A stretch of 64,000 nt of DNA, taken from the NCBI GenBank assembly GCA_052174135.1, contig JBQMRZ010000004.1:124001-188000 (forward strand), in the 5' to 3' direction. Both the position numbers and the translations under genes were made by a program. A model generated the notes under the pieces. It searched no databases and was not told where the DNA came from. It saw only the letters and a program-made list of their open reading frames with translations. Within the stretch, counting starts at the first letter, position 1, and every line of letters begins with the position of its first letter. Source of the DNA: Arsenophonus sp052174135 (GTDB lineage Bacteria; Pseudomonadota; Gammaproteobacteria; Enterobacterales; Enterobacteriaceae). This document shows, in pieces, positions 1 to 9,305 of the stretch.

Positions 1-1893
1 AAAAGAATTGTTTCACGTTTTATGAATTTTCATTATCGTCAATTTAGTCTAGATAAAATTTTTTCTATTAAAATTTTTGATCGTTATTTAAACTTATTAG
101 ATTATGATCATAATCTATTTTTACAATCGCAAATTGATGAGTTTAGTAGTGAAAGAACAAAAGTAGGAGAACAACTCCAAGCTGGCCAATTAAATAAACT
201 ATATACAATATTTAATTTAGCCCAACAAAAAAACTATGAACGTTTTCAATACATTTTGTCACAACTTAATATGCCAATTAATTTTATTAATAATGATGTA
301 ATTGAAATTGATAGAAGTAAAGCACTTTGGCCTAAAACTGATAAAGAGCTAAATCAATTGTGGAATCTAAGACTTAAATTTGATTGGTTGAATTTGAAGC
401 TATCAGGTAAAAATGATAAAGAAGTTAAATTAATATTAACTAAACGCTATAATTTTACATTAAAACGTTTAACTCAAATTCAAAGTGAAGATGTTTTTCA
501 ATTAATTATGAGTGCTTTCGCACAAGAAATAGATCCGCATACTAATTACCTCTCTTCTTATGATACAGAGCGATTTAACTCAGAAATAAGTTTATCATTT
601 GAAGGTATAGGGGCAGCACTTAAACAAGAAGAAAATTATATTATTATTAGTTCAATGGTACGTGGTGGTCCTGCTGAAAAAAGTAAATTATTGAAAGTTG
701 GTGATAAGATTATTGGTGTAAGTCAAACTAGTAAATTTATGACAGATGTTGTTGGCTGGCGATTAGATGATGTTGTTGCTTTGCTTAAGGGACCTAAAGG
801 AAGTAAGGTTTGTCTTGAAGTTATTTCAAACTCAAAATTCTCTAAACCTAATATTGTAACATTAATTCGTGAACATATTAGATTTGAAGATAGAGCAGTA
901 AAGCTCATAATCAAAAGTATTGGTAAGAAAAAAGTTGCTGTACTTGATATTCCAGGTTTTTACATTGGATTAACTAATGATGTAAAAATACAATTACAAA
1001 AAATTCTTAAAAGTCATGTTATTGCACTGGTCATTGACTTGCGTGGTAACGGTGGTGGTGCTTTAAGTGAAGCTGTATCATTATCCGGCTTATTTATTTC
1101 AAGTGGTCCAATTGTTCAAGTTCGTGATAATAATGGTAAAATTCGACAGAATATAGATGATGATGATATTGTTTATTATAAGGGTCCACTTACGGTATTA
1201 ATTAATCGTCTTAGTGCTTCAGCATCAGAAATTTTTGCTGCTGCAATGCAAGATTATGGTCGCGCATTAATTGTTGGAGAATCATCTTTTGGTAAAGGTA
1301 CAGTTCAGCAATATCATTCTTTAAGTCGTATTTATGATAAGATATTACATCCGAATTGGCCTGCTTTAGGTTCTATTCAATATTCTATTCAAAAGTTTTA
1401 TCGCATTACTGGCGATAGTACTCAGTGTAAAGGAGTAACACCTGATATTATTATGCCAATAAATATAAATTTAACTGAAATTGGTGAAAGTTCTAAAAAA
1501 AATGCTTTACCTTGGGATAATATTCTACCAACTAACTATAATGTTGTTGGTAACATTAACCAATATTTTGCTAACTTAACTTCTAATCATAAAAAGCGTA
1601 TAGCAAAAAATCCTGAATTTAAATATCTTAATGAAGATTTTATTCGTTATCATGCAATTAAATTAAATAAAAATATTATTTCGCTTAATTATATTAAACG
1701 TAAACAAGAAAATAAAAAAAATAATATAATTAAATTACGTCGTATTAATGAGCGCTTTGCGCGACAAGGTAAAATACAATTAAAAACAATTAATAATTTA
1801 TTTAAAAATTATAAATTACCAGCTCCATACCTTGATGAAACAATAAGAATTGCGATTGATCTTGCAGATTTTAAAATACTTAAAATGAATTAA
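1..1893 (+). CDS. prc: Tail-specific periplasmic protease Prc (Tsp), 5' end cut by window
   Basis: Periplasmic S41 serine protease that recognises nonpolar C-termini; in E. coli it trims FtsI and, with NlpI, degrades the endopeptidase MepS. The frame is open from base 1 (codons read K-R-I-V-S-R-F before the Met at 22) and this matches the E. coli protein upstream of HYRQF, so the Met at 22 is internal and the gene starts outside the window. Counting from that Met, the PDZ domain lies near residues 190-280 and the catalytic Ser-Lys dyad is S400 (in SASASEIF) and K425 (in FGKGTVQQ), with the 25-residue spacing of E. coli Tsp. The C-terminal helical part is present and ends in TIRIAIDLADF. Its neighbour htpX follows 122 bp downstream, as in E. 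coli. It looks intact where visible. Confidence 0.97.
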   Translation, partial: KRIVSRFMNFHYRQFSLDKIFSIKIFDRYLNLLDYDHNLFLQSQIDEFSSERTKVGEQLQAGQLNKLYTIFNLAQQKNYERFQYILSQLNMPINFINNDVIEIDRSKALWPKTDKELNQLWNLRLKFDWLNLKLSGKNDKEVKLILTKRYNFTLKRLTQIQSEDVFQLIMSAFAQEIDPHTNYLSSYDTERFNSEISLSFEGIGAALKQEENYIIISSMVRGGPAEKSKLLKVGDKIIGVSQTSKFMTDVVGWRLDDVVALLKGPKGSKVCLEVISNSKFSKPNIVTLIREHIRFEDRAVKLIIKSIGKKKVAVLDIPGFYIGLTNDVKIQLQKILKSHVIALVIDLRGNGGGALSEAVSLSGLFISSGPIVQVRDNNGKIRQNIDDDDIVYYKGPLTVLINRLSASASEIFAAAMQDYGRALIVGESSFGKGTVQQYHSLSRIYDKILHPNWPALGSIQYSIQKFYRITGDSTQCKGVTPDIIMPININLTEIGESSKKNALPWDNILPTNYNVVGNINQYFANLTSNHKKRIAKNPEFKYLNEDFIRYHAIKLNKNIISLNYIKRKQENKKNNIIKLRRINERFARQGKIQLKTINNLFKNYKLPAPYLDETIRIAIDLADFKILKMN

Positions 1894-2015
1894 GTTTAGA
1901 AGATTTTTTTTCAATTTGTATAACAAGTAGCTTGAAAATTAGTAAAAAAATATTATTTATATCACTAATTTAGTATTAATCATTGTTAATTAATTAATAA
2001 AGGAAATAAAATTTT

Positions 2016-2924
2016 ATGATGCGAATAGCTTTGTTTTTACTTACAAACTTAGCAGTAATGTTTGTATTTGGTATTGTTTTGAGTTTAACTGGTATTGAGG
2101 GACAAAGTATTTCTGGGTTAATGATTATGGCGTGTCTTTTTGGTTTTTGTGGTTCATTTATTTCATTGTTAATTTCAAAATGGATGGCATTACGCTCTAT
2201 TGATGGGAGAGTTATTACAAATCCGACAACAAAAATGGAGCATTGGCTCTTAAATACTGTTAAGTGTCAAGCAAATCAAGTTGGCATTAAAATGCCAGAA
2301 GTTGCCATTTATCATTCACAAGATATTAATGCTTTTACAACAGGAGCTCGTCGTAACTCATCACTGGTTGCCGTTAGTACAGGTTTATTAGAAAATATGG
2401 AGCTCAATGAAGCTGAAGCAGTTATCGCTCATGAGATCAGTCATATTGCTAACGGTGATATGGTAACAATGACTTTATTACAAGGAATACTAAATACTTT
2501 TGTTATTTTTATTTCACGCATAATCGCTCAGTTGGTATCTGGATTATTCTTAAGTAACCATAATAATGAAAATGAAAATGAAAATGAAAATGAAAATAAA
2601 AACAACCAAGGTAATCCGATGATTTATTTTATGATATCAATGGTGTTAGAAGTTATATTTGGTATTTTAGCTAGTATTATTACTATGTGGTTTTCACGTC
2701 ATCGTGAATTTCGTGCAGATGCTGGTTCAGCTCATTTAGTTGGTAGAGAAAAAATGATAGCTGCATTACAACGTTTAAAGACAAGTTATGAACCAAAAGA
2801 AACAAATAGTATGATAGCTTTTTGCATTAATGGGCGATCTGAACATTTTAGTGAATTATTTTTATCTCACCCCCCACTTTATAAACGTATTGAAGCATTA
2901 CATATGGGAACTTATCTTAATTGA
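2016..2924 (+). CDS. htpX: Inner-membrane zinc metalloprotease HtpX
   Basis: M48-family membrane protease involved in quality control of inner-membrane proteins, partly redundant with FtsH in E. coli. It starts MMRIALFLLTNLAVM, nearly as in E. coli, after an AAGGA site. Two N-terminal membrane segments are followed by the zinc motif HEISH at residues 139-143, two more hydrophobic segments, and the conserved ITMWFSRHREFRADAGSA stretch. Length is 302 residues against 293 in E. coli; the excess comes from a five-fold Asn-Glu repeat at about residue 184, encoded by hexamer repeats, in the loop between hydrophobic segments. It is probably co-ordered with prc rather than in one operon, given the 122-bp gap. 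Confidence 0.97.
   Translation: MMRIALFLLTNLAVMFVFGIVLSLTGIEGQSISGLMIMACLFGFCGSFISLLISKWMALRSIDGRVITNPTTKMEHWLLNTVKCQANQVGIKMPEVAIYHSQDINAFTTGARRNSSLVAVSTGLLENMELNEAEAVIAHEISHIANGDMVTMTLLQGILNTFVIFISRIIAQLVSGLFLSNHNNENENENENENKNNQGNPMIYFMISMVLEVIFGILASIITMWFSRHREFRADAGSAHLVGREKMIAALQRLKTSYEPKETNSMIAFCINGRSEHFSELFLSHPPLYKRIEALHMGTYLN
2565..2600 (+). repeat. In-frame hexamer microsatellite inside htpX
   Basis: Five exact AATGAA units (2565-2594) plus a degenerate AATAAA copy. They are in frame and encode (Asn-Glu)5 in a hydrophilic loop of HtpX that is shorter in E. coli. Changes in copy number would change loop length without a frameshift. Confidence 0.9.
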
Positions 2925-3927
2925 TAATATAAAAACTAATCTAATTTCATTAAGTGAAATTTAGTTGTTAATTTTAATAAATAGTTTTTTTTAAAAAATT
3001 TCTATTTATTGAGCATTTTTTTGAATTATAATGATTTCTTTTTATATTATGTGAAACTTTTATAATAATTTAATTTAATGTGCTTATATAAGATGAAGGT
3101 TATATAAATTTTAAAATAAATGATTCAATAAAAATCATTTATTTATCGAGATTACTAAGTAACTTAAATCAATTGATTTATCTATAAATCTTCTATATTA
3201 ATGTTGTTATTTTTTTTTGTTTGATAAAACTTTTAAATTATTTTTAAAAAAAATAAGATTGATATAATTATTCTTGATTAAAGAAACATAAATATAATAA
3301 TTTATTTTTATAGTAAAGAATAATTAATACTCTTTACTATGAGATTTCTGGACTATTACTATAATAATGTATTATTTTTAATTAATGTTTTTTTATTAAT
3401 GACAAAAAAATTAAAAACAAAAAATATCTTGATTAATGAATAAATAATATAAATAAATAATTTTATTTAAATTTATATTATATTATTATTAATACAGCAT
3501 GGTTGTGCTTATTTAGATATCAAGAAATAATTGCAATAATTTTATTAGCTTGAATTTAAAAAAAATATTAACTGTAATATTCTTTCAGCTAATTTTAATA
3601 TTATATCCTACAACTAAGATAAGTGTTAAAATATTAAATTTTCTTTGTACTATATACTATAGATTTCATATACTTCTAATTAGAATAAATTTTAATATTA
3701 AAATTAATAGGTTTTAACATGATTTTAATCATATTATTTATATTCAATGAATAATCATAAATAATTAAATACATCTATGATGTTCATCATTGTAGTAATT
3801 GTTTCTAAATATAAGAACACAAAACTTTTATATAAATATTATATTTATATAAAAAATTTCTTATTTTTTGTTATAAACTTAAGTTTTTATGAATTATTTA
3901 ACATGCAATAAAATTTGATAATGTAAA
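2925..3927. other. Gene-free gap between htpX and ychF
   Basis: About 1 kb of very AT-rich DNA between two convergent genes. No reading frame here resembles a known protein. It holds an imperfect hairpin just after htpX (about 2935-2965) and a 10-bp perfect hairpin at 3310-3340 (arms 3310-3319 and 3331-3340). Nothing else is seen. Confidence 0.7.
2935..2966 (+). terminator. Possible htpX terminator hairpin
   Basis: An imperfect stem (CTAATTTCA against TGAAATTTAG, one bulge) begins about 10 bp after the htpX stop and is followed by a T-rich stretch. There is no strong uninterrupted T run, so this is tentative. Confidence 0.3.
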
Positions 3928-5019
3928 TTAAACATTAAATAAAAAATTTATTACATCACCATCTTTTATAATATAATCTTTACCTTCCGCTCGCATTTTC
4001 CCAGCCTCTTTAGCATTTTTTTCACCATTATAATGAATGAAATCACTAAATGAAATTGTTTGAGCGCGAATGAAACCTCTTTCAAAGTCTGTGTGAATTT
4101 TACCAGCCGCTTGTGATGCTGTAGCACCAACGTGAATGGTCCAAGCGTGAACTTCTTTCATACCAACAGTAAAATAAGTTTGTAAATTTAGTAACTTATA
4201 ACCAGCACAGATCACACGATTTAATCCTGATTTTTTAATACAAAAATCAGCCATAAATTCATTGCATTCATCTTTCTTTAATTTACCTATACCTGCTTCA
4301 GCAATAGCACATATTGGAGTGACAATTGAGTTATCTTTTTCAGCAATAGTATAGAGCAAATCTAAGTAAGGATTGTTATTAGTCCAATTTTCATTAACAT
4401 TTGCAATATACATGTTTGGTTTGATTGTTAAAAGATTTAAATGACGAATGATTGCCTTTTCTTCCTTACTTAACACCAAAGTACGTAACATATTCGAATT
4501 TTCAAGATGCAATAAACATTTTGTCAAAATATCTAATTCAATTTTTGCTTCTTTATTGCCACTTTTTACTTTTTTCTGAATACGATAAATAATTCTCTCA
4601 CAAGTAGCCAAATCAGCTAATTTTAGCTCAGTATTAATTATATCAATATCTCTCAGTAAATCAAGTTTACCGGAAATATGGACAATATTATTATCATTAA
4701 AACAACGAACAACATGCCCGATCGCTTCGGCGTCAGAGATATTTTTTAAAAATTTATTACCTAAACCTTCACCTTTAGACGCACCCTCTACTAATCCAGC
4801 GATATCTATAAATTCCATTTTAGCTGCTAATATTCGCTTTGGTTTAACAATATGTGCTAATTGATTAAGACGATAATCTGGTATTTGCACTACACCGATA
4901 TTAGGTTCAATAGTACAAAAAGGAAAATTTCCAGTTTCGATACAACTCTTTGTAAGTGCATTAAAGAGTGTTGATTTTCCTACATTAGGCAGACCAATAA
5001 TACCACATTTAAACCCCAT
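3928..5019 (-). CDS. ychF: Ribosome-binding ATPase YchF (Obg family)
   Basis: OLA1/YchF-type P-loop ATPase that binds ribosomes and, in E. coli, negatively affects the oxidative stress response. The protein has 363 residues, as in E. coli. It shows the P-loop GLPNVGKSTLFNAL near the start, the G3 segment FIDIAGLVEGASKGEGLGNKF, the relaxed NVNE motif in place of NKxD that marks YchF as ATP- rather than GTP-preferring, and a C-terminal TGS domain ending in the conserved AEGKDYIIKDGDVINFLFNV. The start is an ATG after a TAAGGT ribosome site. pth lies 101 bp upstream on the same strand, the order found in E. coli, where the two are co-transcribed. Confidence 0.98.
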   Translation of the reverse strand: MGFKCGIIGLPNVGKSTLFNALTKSCIETGNFPFCTIEPNIGVVQIPDYRLNQLAHIVKPKRILAAKMEFIDIAGLVEGASKGEGLGNKFLKNISDAEAIGHVVRCFNDNNIVHISGKLDLLRDIDIINTELKLADLATCERIIYRIQKKVKSGNKEAKIELDILTKCLLHLENSNMLRTLVLSKEEKAIIRHLNLLTIKPNMYIANVNENWTNNNPYLDLLYTIAEKDNSIVTPICAIAEAGIGKLKKDECNEFMADFCIKKSGLNRVICAGYKLLNLQTYFTVGMKEVHAWTIHVGATASQAAGKIHTDFERGFIRAQTISFSDFIHYNGEKNAKEAGKMRAEGKDYIIKDGDVINFLFNV

Positions 5020-5120
5020 AAATATATTACCTTAGTTACTATTTATTTGATTAAATAACATTAAACAAATAAATATAAATAAAATTATCAATAATTATTT
5101 AAAAATATGATGAATTAGTA

Positions 5121-5714
5121 TTAAATCGATGATTTAAAAGTATGTAATTGATTAATTGCTTTATTGATTCCTTCTTCAAATAAAATTAATGTACAGCGTA
5201 TTGCTTCAACAATAATGTTATTAATTAATTTTTGTTCATGAAAAGTTGGATTACTTAATACAAACTCAACAACTTTATTTTTATCACCTGGGTGACCAAT
5301 ACCAATACGTAAACGATAAAAATTAGAGTTATCTCCTAACTTACTTTGAATATCTTTAAGACCATTATGCCCACTATTACTTCCACCAAATTTTATTTTT
5401 GCTATTCCTGGAATTAAATCTAATTCATCATGAACAACAAGAATTTCAGCTGGGTTTATGCAATAAAATTTAGATAATGCTAATACTGATTTTCCACTAA
5501 AATTAATATATGTTGTTGGTATTAGTAAATGAACATCATGATTTGCTAATTTAATTCTAACAGTATTACCGAAGAACTTATTTTCTTTTTTTAGTAATCG
5601 ATTATGTTGTTTAGCTAATAATTCAATATACAAAGCACCTATATTATGTCTGTTTAGCATATAAGCATAACCTGGATTAGCAAGTCCAACGATTAATTTT
5701 ATTTTACTCACCAT
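5121..5714 (-). CDS. pth: Peptidyl-tRNA hydrolase
   Basis: Cytoplasmic esterase that frees tRNA from peptidyl-tRNA dropped off ribosomes; essential in E. coli. The 197-residue protein (E. coli 194) starts MVSKIKLIVGLANPG, has the catalytic histidine in LNRHNIG, the conserved Asp in VVHDELDL, and the substrate-binding FGGSNSGHNGLK and LRIGIGHPG segments. It lies between ychF and the former dauA/ychH locus and is probably transcribed with ychF. No defect is visible. Confidence 0.98.
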   Translation of the reverse strand: MVSKIKLIVGLANPGYAYMLNRHNIGALYIELLAKQHNRLLKKENKFFGNTVRIKLANHDVHLLIPTTYINFSGKSVLALSKFYCINPAEILVVHDELDLIPGIAKIKFGGSNSGHNGLKDIQSKLGDNSNFYRLRIGIGHPGDKNKVVEFVLSNPTFHEQKLINNIIVEAIRCTLILFEEGINKAINQLHTFKSSI

Positions 5715-6444
5715 ATTTTATATTAATCAATGATTTTTATTTAAAAAATAATACCCTATTTTTTCTGAAAACAAAATATAAAAAAGTTATAATTTATGTA
5801 AGTTGTTAAATTAACTTCACGACCGTTATTCTTTTTTAAGAATTATTTATGAAAATAGAAATAAAAACTTATTTTAGTTGAGTGTTGATTAATTTTTAAT
5901 TAAAAAAAATATTACAATATAGCGATATAAAGATATTTTTACTATTTGATATATAAATATAGTAATGAGTATTCTGATAGTATGATAAAAAGTTTTTATT
6001 GAATAATTATCTAATGGTAAATGGAAGGAAATTATTATTATTAATATTAAATATAATATTTATAATTATATTTTTTTTAAGTTAAATCTATTCGAATATT
6101 TAACAGAAATATCACGGATTAGTTTTTATTGGTATTTTTATTCCTTTAGCAGTTATTAGAATAGAACTTTACATAAAAGTACTGTTGATAAGAAATTTCA
6201 AGTATATTACTTATAAAATAAATAACGGTTTATCATTAGATATAAACTATAAACTATAAACTATAAAATACAAAATACAAAATTTAAATAAATTTAATCA
6301 TAATTAATTAATAGATTTATTGTTAAATCTATATTGTTTTTATATTTTAATAAATAAAACTTAGTAGTAAATATTAAGGATTTTTTTGTTTAAATCAAAG
6401 TAATAAACTAAATAATTAAAAATTAATTAAATGTAATTTATTGT
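5715..6444. other. Decayed gap at the ychH/dauA position
   Basis: In E. coli the genes ychH and dauA lie between pth and prs. Here 730 bp of AT-rich DNA remain and I could not trace either gene. The gap carries a heptamer tandem repeat at 6241-6282. Confidence 0.6.
6241..6282 (+). repeat. Six tandem heptamers
   Basis: Six consecutive 7-base units without interruption: TATAAAC three times, TATAAAA once, TACAAAA twice. It sits about 160 bp past the prs stop, in DNA with no gene. Confidence 0.9.
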
Positions 6445-7392
6445 TTAATGTTCAAACATCGCTGATATTGACTCTTCGTTACTAATTCTACGAATAGCTT
6501 CAGCTAACATACCTGATAGTGTTAAAGAACGAACTTTATTAAGTTGTTTAATTTCTGTTGATAAAGGAATTGTGTCACAAACAATCACCTCATTAATTAG
6601 TGAATTTTTAATATTATTAACAGCATTACCGGAAAATATCGGATGAGTAGCATAGGCAAATACACTTTTAGCACCTCGTTCTTTAAGTGCCTCAGCAGCT
6701 TTGCAAAAAGTACCTCCAGTATCAATCATATCATCAATCATTATACAGTCTCGATTAACAACATCTCCAATGATATGCATAATTTGAGAAATATTTGTTT
6801 GTGGCCGTCTCTTATCAATAATGGCCATATCAGTATCATTTAATAATTTAGCAATTGCACGAGCGCGTACTACTCCACCTATATCAGGTGAAACTATAAT
6901 CGGATTAGCTAGGTTTTGTTCTAACATATCTTCTAACAAAATTGGGCTACCAAAAACATTATCTACCGGAACATCAAAAAATCCTTGGATTTGCTCAGCA
7001 TGCAGATCAACAGTTAAAACACGATCGATACCAACACTAGAAAGAAAATCTGCCACTACTTTAGCGGTAATAGGTACACGGGCTGAGCGTACGCGACGAT
7101 CTTGTCGTGCATAACCAAAATATGGAATAACAGCTGTTATTCGCCCGGCGGATGCGCGGCGTAATGCATCAACCATAACAGCAAGTTCTATTAAATTATC
7201 ATTTGTTGGAGCACATGTTGATTGTATAATGAAAATGTCGCCGCCACGGACATTTTCATTAATTTGCACACTAACCTCACCATCACTGAAACGACCAACT
7301 GCAGCGTTGCCAAGATTTATATACAAACGATTGGCAATACGTTTAGCAAGTTCTGGAGTTGCATTACCAGCAAAAAGCTTCATATCAGGCAC
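6445..7392 (-). CDS. prs: Ribose-phosphate pyrophosphokinase (PRPP synthase)
   Basis: Makes phosphoribosyl pyrophosphate from ribose 5-phosphate and ATP, the precursor of purines, pyrimidines, histidine, tryptophan and NAD. The 315-residue length equals the E. coli enzyme and identity is very high throughout: RVPITAKVVADFLSSVG, the DLHAEQIQGFFD segment and the PRPP-binding loop DDMIDTGGT are all present. The start is a GTG (reading M-P-D-M-K-L), the same unusual start as I recall for E. coli, preceded by GAGG. It is the last gene of a lolB-ispE-prs row on the minus strand, 68 bp after ispE. It supplies the ribose phosphate route fed by zwf elsewhere in the window. Confidence 0.99.
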   Translation of the reverse strand: MPDMKLFAGNATPELAKRIANRLYINLGNAAVGRFSDGEVSVQINENVRGGDIFIIQSTCAPTNDNLIELAVMVDALRRASAGRITAVIPYFGYARQDRRVRSARVPITAKVVADFLSSVGIDRVLTVDLHAEQIQGFFDVPVDNVFGSPILLEDMLEQNLANPIIVSPDIGGVVRARAIAKLLNDTDMAIIDKRRPQTNISQIMHIIGDVVNRDCIMIDDMIDTGGTFCKAAEALKERGAKSVFAYATHPIFSGNAVNNIKNSLINEVIVCDTIPLSTEIKQLNKVRSLTLSGMLAEAIRRISNEESISAMFEH

Positions 7393-7460
7393 GTAAAAAC
7401 CTCATGTTTGCACGTCTATAAATATGTTATCAACCAAAAAATATTATTTTATTAATGGGT

Positions 7461-8327
7461 TTAATATTTGGAAATCCCAGCGCGAAATTTATGCAAAGGA
7501 GACTGGTTAACGCTAAGCGCAACGAAACCCTGCACCCACCCTGGGGCTTTATTTAACACCTTACGAGCGGCTCTTTCGGTTTCAAATTCAGCAAAAACAC
7601 AAGCACCTGTACCTGTAAGATGCGACAATCTATATTCTAACAGCCATGAAATAAGGTGTTCAACTTGAGGAAAACGTTTTCTTACAATTGATTCACAATC
7701 ATTTTCATATGACTCTTGTAATAATGTAACTAGTGAACGCTTTACTGAATTTCGTTTTAATTCCGGATCAGAAAAAATTTGTTTTGTAGAAATATTTATT
7801 TTAGGGTAAACTACTAAATACCATTTTTCTTCTAGATTTATTGACAAAAGTTGATTACCTATACCTTCTGCAAATGCAGCATGACCTTTTATAAATACGG
7901 GAATATCAGCACCAAGCTGATAAGAAAGCTTAGTTAGTGTATCATCGTCAATATTAGTTTTCCAATGATAATTTAATGCAATCAATGTGGTTGCTGCATT
8001 AGAAGAGCCAGAACCTAAACCACCACCAATAGGTAATCTTTTATTAACATAAATATCTGCACCTTGATGACTACCATTACAGTTTATTTTAACGCAATAA
8101 TATTGCAATAAACGCGCTGCTTTAATAATAAGATTATTTTCTATTGGCAGATTAATAAATGGCGTAAGTAACTGAATTTTATTATCTTTACGTGATTTTA
8201 TCGTAATTTCATCACCATAATTAAGAAATTGAAATAAGGTTTGAAGCTGATGATAACCATTATCTAAACGGCCGAGAATATAGAGAAATAAGTTAATTTT
8301 TGCTGGTGAAGGCCATGTTAATATCAT
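7461..8327 (-). CDS. ispE: 4-diphosphocytidyl-2-C-methyl-D-erythritol kinase
   Basis: GHMP-family kinase of the non-mevalonate isoprenoid pathway; phosphorylates CDP-methylerythritol with ATP, toward undecaprenyl and quinone side chains. The 288-residue protein opens with WPSPAKINLFLYILG and has the ATP loop LPIGGGLGSGSSNAAT and the C-terminal LTGTGACVFAEF motif. Its ATG overlaps the lolB stop by four bases (ATGA), so the two are translationally coupled, as in E. coli. No loss of key residues is seen. Confidence 0.98.
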   Translation of the reverse strand: MILTWPSPAKINLFLYILGRLDNGYHQLQTLFQFLNYGDEITIKSRKDNKIQLLTPFINLPIENNLIIKAARLLQYYCVKINCNGSHQGADIYVNKRLPIGGGLGSGSSNAATTLIALNYHWKTNIDDDTLTKLSYQLGADIPVFIKGHAAFAEGIGNQLLSINLEEKWYLVVYPKINISTKQIFSDPELKRNSVKRSLVTLLQESYENDCESIVRKRFPQVEHLISWLLEYRLSHLTGTGACVFAEFETERAARKVLNKAPGWVQGFVALSVNQSPLHKFRAGISKY

Positions 8328-8977
8328 TTTTTTAGAATCCAGCTATGCATTTTTAATATAATACGCTGCTTATCTTGAGTTAATTCAATATAGCTAGGTA
8401 GTTTTGGTTGACTAAATTGATAATAGGAAAAATAATTTAAATGCCAGTTTTTTCCGTTTTTCCTATATTCAATTGTTTTTAATAAACCCCTTTTATCTAA
8501 TGTAAATGATGTGACATTGATTGGTAAGCCAATTAACCAATATGATAGGTTTTCAATTGGAATTTTCATACCAGTTAATTGATAAATTAACTGTGTTGGA
8601 TGATTATTAACATATTTTTTACCTTCTCTATCCACTATTTTAATGGTATGTGGTGTTATGTTAAGTTTTAATTCTGTTCTTCCTAAAGGATTTGTAAATA
8701 ACAGACAATAATTAGAAATCGCATATTGTTGCCAAAAAAAATTGGTGTAAATTTTATTATTTACGTCAATATAGACGAAAGAACCTCTTGTTTCAAATTT
8801 TTTTAACTTAATTAATTGCTGTTGATGATTAATCCATAATTGATTGCTTATTAAGTTATTTTTTTTGGTTGTTAATTGTTGATTGAATTTACAAGCGGTT
8901 AAAAAAATAACGAATAACAGAATAAATTTAAAATAATAGTGACGTAAATTAAGAAAATGTTTCATAATGAATGTCAT
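8324..8977 (-). CDS. lolB: Outer-membrane lipoprotein receptor LolB
   Basis: Receives lipoproteins from the periplasmic carrier LolA and inserts them in the outer membrane; itself a lipoprotein. I chose the ATG at 8977 (M-T-F-I-M-K-H) because AGGA lies eight bases before it; an upstream TTG at 8995 or the internal Met four codons later are less likely alternatives. A hydrophobic signal segment ends in the lipobox FLTAC near residue 29. Conserved LolB stretches follow: FETRGSFVYID, FFWQQYA, NPLGRTELKLN, and QLTGMKIPIENLSYWLIGLP. The protein is divergent, as LolB usually is. It heads the lolB-ispE-prs row, with the hemA ghost divergent from it. Confidence 0.95.
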   Translation of the reverse strand: MTFIMKHFLNLRHYYFKFILLFVIFLTACKFNQQLTTKKNNLISNQLWINHQQQLIKLKKFETRGSFVYIDVNNKIYTNFFWQQYAISNYCLLFTNPLGRTELKLNITPHTIKIVDREGKKYVNNHPTQLIYQLTGMKIPIENLSYWLIGLPINVTSFTLDKRGLLKTIEYRKNGKNWHLNYFSYYQFSQPKLPSYIELTQDKQRIILKMHSWILKK

Positions 8978-9305
8978 TAAATATTTCCTGTTCAAGAAAT
9001 TAGTATTAATTTTCTATCAATTAGAATTTTATTAAGATAAATATAATTAAATTATAAAAAGTTTTAATTTATTTATTTTCTTGGTTTAATATCTTTAATT
9101 ACTTAGTTGAATAAAGTAAAATACTATCTATAAATTCCTTTATTAAAGTTATTAATTTTAATTTGTGCGTTCAACAGATGTTAATAAATAATTTAATTAT
9201 TTAATTTAATAAATATAACATTATTTGCACTGAATATAAACTATAAAATTATATCTATAATATTAAATAAAGAATTAATTTTTTGCTTAAAATTAAATAT
9301 GTATA

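Noticed and set aside
3490..3515. Small GC-richer hairpin AGCA-TGGT-TGTGCT as a tRNA remnant
   Set aside because: No T-arm or anticodon-arm pattern nearby; too short to support.
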